From NCBI RefSeq assembly GCF_963665445.1, contig NZ_OY762276.1, forward strand, positions 88,501-152,500: a DNA stretch of 64,000 nt, written 5' to 3'. A program made the translations under genes and the position numbers. Shown one piece after another: positions 40,062 to 47,111 of the stretch. Origin of the DNA: an uncultured Desulfobulbus sp. (GTDB taxonomy: Bacteria > Desulfobacterota > Desulfobulbia > Desulfobulbales > Desulfobulbaceae). Each line of letters starts with the position of its first letter. Position 1 is the first letter of the stretch. Under the pieces are notes generated by a model. The model saw nothing but the letters and a program-made list of their open reading frames with translations, did not search any database and was not told the origin of the DNA.

Positions 40062-40096
40062 AAAAAAAGGGCTGCCCTTTGCAGAGCAGCCCTTTT
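40062..40096 (-). terminator. Terminator of dsrC, possibly bidirectional
   Basis: An 11-bp stem (40065-40075 with 40086-40096) is followed on the minus strand by seven T, 25 bases after the dsrC stop. On the plus strand only four T follow, so it may also weakly end the zinc-ribbon transcript. Confidence 0.9.
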
Positions 40097-40120
40097 ATAC
40101 AACGAAATTCCGCTATGGAA

Positions 40121-40441
40121 TCAGACACAACCGGTGGGTTTCGGCAGACCGGCCATCTTACAGGCACCTTTGCCAGGTCCAGACGGGAACAGCTCGTAGA
40201 TGCGTTTCAGCGGGAAGCCGGTGGTTTTGGAAAGGATACGAACCATGGGAGCGATACCGTTCTTCTTGTAGTACTCCTGGAGAGCGTCGATAACTTTCTG
40301 GTGCTCGTCGGTGATATCGGCGATACCTTCAACGGTCTTTACATAGTCTACCCAGTTCTCGTCCCACTCCTCAGCACCTTTCAACAGGAAGCCGTCTTCG
40401 TCTACCTCGTAGCTCTTACCTTTGTGCTCAATACTTGCCAT
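40121..40441 (-). CDS. dsrC: DsrC sulfur-carrier protein
   Basis: This 106-residue protein has the conserved C-terminal arm GACKMAGLPKPTGCV with two cysteines separated by ten residues, the form that carries the trisulfide made by dissimilatory sulfite reductase DsrAB. In TusE-type homologues only the last Cys is kept. The trisulfide is then reduced, by analogy with related organisms by the membrane complex DsrMKJOP. The AAGGAGG ribosome-binding site before the ATG is strong, fitting a highly expressed protein. dsrAB is not in this window, which is common. Confidence 0.97.
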   Translation of the reverse strand: MASIEHKGKSYEVDEDGFLLKGAEEWDENWVDYVKTVEGIADITDEHQKVIDALQEYYKKNGIAPMVRILSKTTGFPLKRIYELFPSGPGKGACKMAGLPKPTGCV

Positions 40442-40514
40442 GTGTTCCTCCTTGGCCGAAGTGTTTATTATTGATGAGTAATCAAATCCTATTCTAAAAA
40501 ATCAACACTTAATT

Positions 40515-40538
40515 ACTATAGGGGGGGGCCTTTGTCAA
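40515..40538 (-). promoter_or_regulatory. Promoter-like hexamers split by an 8-G tract upstream of dsrC
   Basis: On the minus strand TTGACA (40538-40533) and TATAGT (40520-40515) point towards dsrC, about 75 bases before its start. The spacer is only 12 bases and contains eight consecutive C (G on the plus strand). A normal promoter needs 16-18 bases, so the pair is either non-functional as read or has a variable tract. Confidence 0.35.
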
Positions 40539-40689
40539 GCAGACAGCCTGATTTTTTTGAATGAGGTCTCAGACATTTTTTGCTCGTGAAAAGGCGCATT
40601 TTTCTCTGGTAACTTGCTGACAAATTGGACATAATGCCAGCTTCAAAAATGAACATACTTTGTCGAGTGCTTGTGGAGATGCATCTATC

Positions 40690-42567
40690 ATGCTGAATAT
40701 CATTAGAAAAAATGCCCAATCCATCGTCATTCAGGCGGTGGTGGTCATCATTGCCGTTGTCTTTGTCTTTTGGGGAGTCGGATCCAAGCTGAGGAACTCC
40801 TCCAATGCCATGGCAGTGGTCAACGGCAAGGAGATCGGTTTCCGGGAGTTCAAGCAGAGCTACGACCGGGCGGTTGAGCAGTACAAGGAGCAGTTTGGCG
40901 GCCAGTTGCCGGAGAAGCTGTTGGAAAGCATCCACCTCAAGGAGCAGGTGCTCAACCAGTTGGTGCAGCGGGAGTTGCTGCGTCAAGGGGCCGAGAAGGT
41001 CGGAATTCGGATCAGCAGGGAGGCCACCCAGCGCAAGATCAAGACCATTCCCGCCTTCACCCAGAATGGGCATTTTGATCTGGATCAATACAAGACCGTG
41101 CTTGAGCACAATCGGCTTTCGCCCAATACTTTTGAAAGCGGCATTCATGATGACCTCCTTATTTCCCGGGCGACCGATCTCATTGGCAGCTTTGCGGATA
41201 TGCCCGGAGCGGAGATGGATAATTGGCTCGCCTATATCGATCAGGAGATCAAGCTCGCCTATGCGGTGATCACCCCGGAGCAGTACGCGGATAAGGTGGA
41301 GGTCACTGACGATGCATTGAAAACCTGGTACGAGGCCCATAAGCTCAACTACAAGACAGCCCCGCAGGTCAAGCTGGCCTATTTGAGTTTTGCCTATGCC
41401 GATGCCGCCAAATCCGAGGCGGTCAGCGACGAGGATCTGCAGGCCTATTATCAGGCGCATCTGGCAAATTATCAGGTTCCTGAGAAACGACGGGCACGCC
41501 ACATCCTCTTCCGTGTGGAGGAAGATGCCTCCGATGAGGTGAAGGCCGCGAAAAAGGCGGAGGCGCAAAAAGTGCTGGAGCAGATCCGCCAAGGTGCGGA
41601 TTTTGCCGCGATGGCCCAAAAATACAGTGACGACAGTTCAAAGGAGCGCGGTGGTGACCTCGGTTTTTTCAGTCGCGGGCAGATGGTCCCTGCCTTTGAA
41701 GACAGCTCTTTTTCCCTGAAACCGGGGGAAGTCAGCCAGGTTGTCGAGACGCCCTTTGGCTACCATCTGATCAAGGTCGAGGAGGTCCAGCCGGAGAAAA
41801 CCCGTGGTTTTGCCGAGGTCAAGGAGGATATTCGTCAACAGTTGGCCCAGAAAGACGCGCAATCAACGGCCTTTAAGAATGCCTCGACCACCTACGAGGC
41901 CATTATCCGGGCAGGCAGTCTGGACAAATACAGTGAAAAAGGCGGGGGCGACATCCGCCACACCGATTTCTTTGCCCAGGACAACCCGCCCAAGATGGAC
42001 ATGGCCGGTGACAGTACCTTCCTCCAGGCCGCCTTTGCCCTGCGCAAGGGAGAGTTGAGTTCCATTGTCGAGACCGCAAAGGGGTACGCCATTATCTTTG
42101 CCGAAGATGTCAAGGAACCGCAGATGCCGGAGCTGGCAGCCGTGCGGGAGCGCGTTGTCGCCGATTTTACCCGGGAAAAGAGCAGCGAGCTTGCGCGGTC
42201 GGCGGCCGAGTCCTCTCTGGCCAAGGCCAAGGAGGCAGGTGCCTGGCCGGAAGGGCTGGAGAAAAAAGAATCGGCCTTTGTCAAGCGCATCGGTGACCCC
42301 GCAGGGATTCCCGAGCCCATACGCAAAGATGCCTTTAGTCGTCTTGGCATTGCCGCCTTTCCGGATCAGGTCCTGAGCGAAGGGGCATCCTTCTCCCTGT
42401 ATCAAATCCTTGATTCCCGTATCGGAAAAAGTGAGCTGGATGGCGCCAAGCGGAAACGTTTTGAGGAGCAGCTGCTCGCTTCCCAGAAAAATATCCTGCT
42501 GACCTCCTGGCTTGGTCAGCTGAGAAAGGACGCCAAGATCTGGATCAATACCCAGATGCTGCAATAG
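40690..42567 (+). CDS. ppiD: PpiD/SurA-like periplasmic peptidyl-prolyl isomerase
   Basis: From the ATG at 40690 (the frame opens at a TTG at 40660) the protein has 625 residues. It has one N-terminal membrane anchor at about 11-29 (VIQAVVVIIAVVFVFWGVG), an N-terminal chaperone region, and a parvulin domain at about 262-367 (RARHILFRVEED, GGDLGFFSRGQMVPAFED, GYHLIKVEE). This matches PpiD, an inner-membrane-anchored periplasmic chaperone near the Sec translocon. It is divergent from dsrC and ends in its own terminator. Confidence 0.93.
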   Translation: MLNIIRKNAQSIVIQAVVVIIAVVFVFWGVGSKLRNSSNAMAVVNGKEIGFREFKQSYDRAVEQYKEQFGGQLPEKLLESIHLKEQVLNQLVQRELLRQGAEKVGIRISREATQRKIKTIPAFTQNGHFDLDQYKTVLEHNRLSPNTFESGIHDDLLISRATDLIGSFADMPGAEMDNWLAYIDQEIKLAYAVITPEQYADKVEVTDDALKTWYEAHKLNYKTAPQVKLAYLSFAYADAAKSEAVSDEDLQAYYQAHLANYQVPEKRRARHILFRVEEDASDEVKAAKKAEAQKVLEQIRQGADFAAMAQKYSDDSSKERGGDLGFFSRGQMVPAFEDSSFSLKPGEVSQVVETPFGYHLIKVEEVQPEKTRGFAEVKEDIRQQLAQKDAQSTAFKNASTTYEAIIRAGSLDKYSEKGGGDIRHTDFFAQDNPPKMDMAGDSTFLQAAFALRKGELSSIVETAKGYAIIFAEDVKEPQMPELAAVRERVVADFTREKSSELARSAAESSLAKAKEAGAWPEGLEKKESAFVKRIGDPAGIPEPIRKDAFSRLGIAAFPDQVLSEGASFSLYQILDSRIGKSELDGAKRKRFEEQLLASQKNILLTSWLGQLRKDAKIWINTQMLQ

Positions 42568-42594
42568 TTGCCTCTTTTTGATGCATATCTTTTG

Positions 42595-42629
42595 AAAGGA
42601 CACGCCCTTTTATGGGCGTGTCCTTTTTT
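42595..42629 (+). terminator. Terminator of the ppiD-like gene
   Basis: A 13-bp stem (42595-42607 with 42614-42626) with a six-base loop ends in a T tract to 42629, 28 bases after the stop. Confidence 0.92.
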
Positions 42630-42630
42630 C

Positions 42631-42672
42631 CGCTTCTGTGGTTTAATGAATCCATGTTGGTATGCAGAAGCG
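42631..42672. repeat. Spaced 8-bp inverted repeat sharing a core with the galE-cmoA hairpin
   Basis: CGCTTCTG (42631-42638) and CAGAAGCG (42665-42672) are perfect complements 26 bases apart. The same octamer forms the middle of the hairpin at 35830-35864. This may be a small dispersed palindrome or coincidence. Confidence 0.4.
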
Positions 42673-42844
42673 CTTTTCACGAAATGGCCACTGCCGCGAG
42701 TGGCGCAATCATTGTTGTCATTGTCGTAAGAAGCCCGAGAATGACGTTTCAAGCTTCATAACGAACTGATCTCACAATGGGTGATTATCAGGATACTGGC
42801 TTTTTACGGAGCCATCATTATTAACTTCAGTGTAATCAGGTATT

Positions 42845-45800
42845 TTGAAAGACACTTCCAACCCTCTTCCCCAACCGACACGCACCACCAAGGATACCGT
42901 CGACCTGCAGGCCGTCAAAGCTCTGCCTGTTGCCGAACAGCTGCTGCTGCAGCTTGTATCCATCATCTATGAACCCGTTTCCGCTAGCTTTCTTGCCCGG
43001 TGTCTCAACAGCCTGGTCCCGAGTTTTCTCGGCGACCGCAAACCGAGCAGCGAAGAAGTCAGCGAAATGGTGGCCCGGCTGCGTCGCAAGGGATTTCTCA
43101 GTAACAAAAATCAATGTCCCAAGGTCCTGGCCGAATCCCTGACCCGGCAGGCGATTCGCCTCAAGCGCTTCACCCGCATCGCCTCCCTGGTCGAACGTGC
43201 CGCCCCGGTTGATTATACCCACGGAAAATGGTCCACCAGATGCTGGCGGGCGATCCGTCAATTCCGCATCGGACTCTACAGCCAGAATTTCGACAAGATG
43301 GACGAGGCCCTGCTCTTTTGGGAGAAAGAGGGGCACAATTATCTGAAAAGTGAGCCACCTGCAGTCTTGGTGGCGGCCCGTGCATTCGAACCCAAATGGT
43401 TTGCCTCCCTTCCCGGATCCTTTCAGTTCTTTCTGCTTGATGAGGCGATTCGCTACTCGTTGGAGCGGTTGCACCATTTTCCGGCAGTGCTTGAGTATCT
43501 TGCCGATGAACAGGCGCAGACCGTTTCACCCGATGAGCGGGTACCCTTTCGGCGGCTGTTGGCCTCAAGTTATCTCCTGCAGGGACGCTTTGAGGCCCTG
43601 CGCCAGTTGCTGGCCGAGCATAGTGATTCCTTTCAGGGATCCGGATTTGCCGGGACGGTCGCCTTTCTCAACGGCGACACCGAACTGGCGCTGAAGCTTT
43701 TTGACGAGGACCTCGCCCAACTGCAACAGTATGCCGGTGATCAACCCTTCTTCTTTTTCGGGATAACCGGGTTGTTTTGCGTCTTTGCCCTCTTGGCCAG
43801 GGATGAAGAAGGGGATCGTGACCGGGTGCGCGTCGCTGTGGAGACTGTGTTGAGGCGCTGCAACGGATGTTCCGAGGAGATACCCTACCGGTTCATTGCC
43901 GCCGTGTTGCGTTCCTCCGAAGATGCCCTGCCGGACATGCTGGCTTTGACCCAGGATCTGATTGAGGACAAACGCAGTCTGAGTTCGCTGGTGGCCCTGT
44001 TGTCGCTCCATTGGATGGGGATTGAGATACCCGACGATTTCCAGGCGATGCTGAAGGACCTGTACGAGCAGGCCCGTTCAAGCGGCTATCTCTGGGTGGC
44101 AATGGAATCCGCCGAACTGTTGGCCACCCTGGATGAGGAGCAGGAGGAGGTCGCCCTGGCTGCCCAGGAACTTTCCGAGGCCCTGCAGAGCCGGTTCCTC
44201 ACCCATATCATCGAGCCTAATGCGACCTGGAAACAGAGTCTGCAGGAACTTATCGATCTTTCCAGTAAAATTCGCGAACCGGAACGGCTGACCCGACTCT
44301 GCTGGATGGTGGAACACATCAACGGTACCCTGGAGCTGCATCCCAAGGAACAGAAGAAAACTTCTGTCGGCGGTTGGACCAAGGGGCGGACCATCGCCTT
44401 TCAGCGACTGGTCCGCCATGCCATGGATTACCTCACTGACCAGGACAGGGAGATCTGCGCGGCCCTGTATCAGTCCGGGGAGAGCAGTAAAAACGGCGGG
44501 TATGTCTTCAACCAGGAGCAATCTCTGCCCGCCCTGGTCGGCCACCCCTATGTCTTTCTCAAGCGATCCCCGCAGACGCCCGCGGAGATCGTGGCCGGTG
44601 AGCCGGAACTGGTGGTGGAACGCAAGGGGGATTCCCTGTTCATTCATTTTGCCCAGGATATCGGTGAAGGAAACGTGGCGGTCTGGCGGGAGACGCCGAC
44701 CCGGTTCCGCATTATCACCATCAGCGACGAGCACCGCAAGGTCGCTGAAATTACGGGCCGTGACGGATTGCTGGTGCCGATTGCCGCCAGCAAAAAGGTG
44801 CTCGACGCCATCGGCAACATCGCCTCGTTCATGACCGTGCATTCGGCCATTGAAGTTCCCGGGCAGGGCGTCCCCGCCGAGCAGGTGGAGAGCGATCCCA
44901 CCATCTACGTGCACATCATCCCCTATGGCAGCGGTTTTCGCATCGAGCTTTTCGTTCGCCCCTTCAAACATGGGGGCCCCTATCTCAAGCCTGGCGCCGG
45001 TGTGGCCAACCTCATGGCCGAGATCGATGGGCGGCGTCTGCGCACCAAGCGCAATCTTCGCCTGGAGGAGGACAAGGCGCGCGAGATAGAAGAGAGCTGC
45101 CCCATGCTTGACCTGGCTATTGATTTTGAGCAGGAGAACAAGCGGGAATGGCATCTGCTCGATCCGGAGGAGTGCCTCCAGGTGCTACTCGAGATCGAGG
45201 AGATCAAGGACAAGGTCGTCCTCGAGTGGCCGGAGGGGGAAAAGCTGGCCGTACGCCGCCAGGCAGGGGTCAACCAGCTGAATCTCAACATCCGCACCAG
45301 CCAGCAGGACTGGTTCACCCTTTCCGGCCAGCTTGAGATCGACCAGGACGAGGTCATTGAGCTGAAAACCCTGCTCGATAAGGTGCGCGAGTCGAGAAGC
45401 CGTTTCATCCCCATGGGAGAAGGGCAGTTTTTGGCGCTGACCCAGGAGTTTCGTAATCGTCTTGAAGAGTTGATTCTCTACGGCAACAGTCAGCCCGGCA
45501 ATGAAAACGAGGTCAAGATCCATCCGCTGGCCGCCATTGCCCTGGAAGAACTGACCCATCAGGCCCAGACCAATGCCGACAAGGGTTGGCGTCAGCGGTT
45601 GCAATCCATTGCCGAGGCCCAGGAATTGACCCCCACCGTGCCCTCGACCCTCAAGGCCGAACTCCGCGACTATCAGAGGGAGGGCTTTACCTGGATGAGC
45701 CGGTTGGCGCATCTGGGCGTTGGCGCCTGCCTGGCCGATGATATGGGATTGGGCAAGACCCTCCAGTCCATCACCGTGGTCCTCAGCCTGGCACATCTCG

Positions 45801-47029
45801 GTCCGTCTCTGGTCATCGCCCCGACCTCGGTGTGCATGAACTGGGAGACCGAGGTGCGGCGATTTGCCCCCACGCTCAACTTTCATATGTTTTCCGAGGC
45901 CAACCGCAACGAGATCATTCCCACCTTGGGAAAATTTGACCTGCTCGTCTGCAGTTACACCCTGCTGCAACAGGAGATCGAACTGCTGGGCCAGGTGAAA
46001 TGGCAGTCGGTGGTGCTCGATGAGGCACAGGCCATCAAGAACGCGGCCACCAAGCGTTCCAAGGCTGCCATGCGTCTGGACAGCCGTTTCCGTCTGATCA
46101 CCACCGGTACGCCGATCGAAAACCATCTGGGAGAGCTGTGGAACCTGTTTGCCTTTATCAATCCCGGCCTGCTCGGGACCTATAAGCAGTTCAACCGCCG
46201 TTTCGGTATCCCGATCGAGAAGTATCACGATCGGGAAGCCCGGCGAACGTTGAAGAAACTCATTCGGCCCTTCATGCTGCGGCGTATCAAGTCCCAGGTC
46301 CTGGAAGAACTGCCACCGCGTACCGAGATCACTCTGCGGGTGGAGATGCAGCCCGAGGAACTGCAGTTTTACGAGGCCCTGCGCCAGCAGGCGATCGAGA
46401 ATATCGAGGGCAGCAGCGAGAAGACCGGTCGCCACCTGCGTATTCTGGCGGAGATCATGCGTCTACGACGCGCCTGCTGCAACCCGCGGCTGATCAACGA
46501 TCAGGTGGAAATTCCCTCGACCAAGTTGCAGGTCTTTGCCGAAACCGTGGAGGAGCTCCTTGGCGGCGGTCACAAGGCCTTGGTCTTCAGTCAGTTCACG
46601 GGGCATCTGGCCCTTATTCGTGAGTACCTTGACAGCAAGGAGATCAGCTACAAGTACCTCGACGGTACCACCCCTGCCAAGGAGCGGCAGCATCAGGTCG
46701 AGCGCTTCCAGGCCGGCGAGGGCGAGCTCTTTCTCATCAGTTTGAAGGCCGGCGGTTTGGGCCTGAACCTGACGGCGGCCGACTATGTCATCCACATGGA
46801 TCCCTGGTGGAACCCGGCGGTGGAGGACCAGGCCGCCGACCGCGCCCACCGTATCGGCCAGAAACGGCCGGTCACCGTGTACCGGCTGGTCACCGCCAAC
46901 ACCATCGAGGAGAAGATCGTCCGCCTCCATCAGGAAAAACGCGATCTGGCCAACTCCCTGCTCGAGGGGGCGGATGTCAGCACTCGCATCAGCGCCGAGG
47001 AGCTATTGGAGTTGATCCGCTCCAATTAA
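42845..47029 (+). CDS. Large SNF2-family DNA translocase/helicase
   Basis: This 1394-residue protein probably starts at the TTG at 42845; the frame is closed by a stop just upstream and no near ATG fits. The SNF2 ATPase occupies about residues 940-1394: Walker A DDMGLGKT near 968, DEAQ near 1058, and the helicase C lobe with LVFSQFT, SLKAGGLGLNLTAAD and DRAHRIGQ. The first 900 residues are mostly helical and include RLRRKGFLSN, but I recognise no known domain there. Such proteins remodel protein-DNA complexes or RNA polymerase. It is convergent with the glucan synthase gene. Confidence 0.9.
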   Translation: MKDTSNPLPQPTRTTKDTVDLQAVKALPVAEQLLLQLVSIIYEPVSASFLARCLNSLVPSFLGDRKPSSEEVSEMVARLRRKGFLSNKNQCPKVLAESLTRQAIRLKRFTRIASLVERAAPVDYTHGKWSTRCWRAIRQFRIGLYSQNFDKMDEALLFWEKEGHNYLKSEPPAVLVAARAFEPKWFASLPGSFQFFLLDEAIRYSLERLHHFPAVLEYLADEQAQTVSPDERVPFRRLLASSYLLQGRFEALRQLLAEHSDSFQGSGFAGTVAFLNGDTELALKLFDEDLAQLQQYAGDQPFFFFGITGLFCVFALLARDEEGDRDRVRVAVETVLRRCNGCSEEIPYRFIAAVLRSSEDALPDMLALTQDLIEDKRSLSSLVALLSLHWMGIEIPDDFQAMLKDLYEQARSSGYLWVAMESAELLATLDEEQEEVALAAQELSEALQSRFLTHIIEPNATWKQSLQELIDLSSKIREPERLTRLCWMVEHINGTLELHPKEQKKTSVGGWTKGRTIAFQRLVRHAMDYLTDQDREICAALYQSGESSKNGGYVFNQEQSLPALVGHPYVFLKRSPQTPAEIVAGEPELVVERKGDSLFIHFAQDIGEGNVAVWRETPTRFRIITISDEHRKVAEITGRDGLLVPIAASKKVLDAIGNIASFMTVHSAIEVPGQGVPAEQVESDPTIYVHIIPYGSGFRIELFVRPFKHGGPYLKPGAGVANLMAEIDGRRLRTKRNLRLEEDKAREIEESCPMLDLAIDFEQENKREWHLLDPEECLQVLLEIEEIKDKVVLEWPEGEKLAVRRQAGVNQLNLNIRTSQQDWFTLSGQLEIDQDEVIELKTLLDKVRESRSRFIPMGEGQFLALTQEFRNRLEELILYGNSQPGNENEVKIHPLAAIALEELTHQAQTNADKGWRQRLQSIAEAQELTPTVPSTLKAELRDYQREGFTWMSRLAHLGVGACLADDMGLGKTLQSITVVLSLAHLGPSLVIAPTSVCMNWETEVRRFAPTLNFHMFSEANRNEIIPTLGKFDLLVCSYTLLQQEIELLGQVKWQSVVLDEAQAIKNAATKRSKAAMRLDSRFRLITTGTPIENHLGELWNLFAFINPGLLGTYKQFNRRFGIPIEKYHDREARRTLKKLIRPFMLRRIKSQVLEELPPRTEITLRVEMQPEELQFYEALRQQAIENIEGSSEKTGRHLRILAEIMRLRRACCNPRLINDQVEIPSTKLQVFAETVEELLGGGHKALVFSQFTGHLALIREYLDSKEISYKYLDGTTPAKERQHQVERFQAGEGELFLISLKAGGLGLNLTAADYVIHMDPWWNPAVEDQAADRAHRIGQKRPVTVYRLVTANTIEEKIVRLHQEKRDLANSLLEGADVSTRISAEELLELIRSN

Positions 47030-47048
47030 CCCATTTGTCGCCCAGCGT

Positions 47049-47089
47049 AAAAAAGGCTCCGACCAAGCAGGACTTGGCGGAGCCTTTTT
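47049..47089. terminator. Bidirectional terminator between the SNF2 gene and the glucan synthase gene
   Basis: A stem of AAAAAGGCTCCG (47049-47061) and CGGAGCCTTTTT (47078-47089) with an inner CAAG/CTTG pair has T tracts on both strands. It lies between two convergent stop codons. Confidence 0.92.
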
Positions 47090-47111
47090 CGTTTGAGGTT
47101 GACTGTGGCGG

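Noticed and set aside
40511-40524. Resemblance to a phage T7 promoter (ACTATAGGG) upstream of dsrC
   Set aside because: Only about nine bases match the 3' half of the T7 consensus and no phage-type polymerase gene is present.
45185-46435. 416-codon minus-strand frame opposite the SNF2 ATPase domain
   Set aside because: Antisense shadow of conserved helicase motifs; rich in Gln, Gly, Leu and His with no own start signal.
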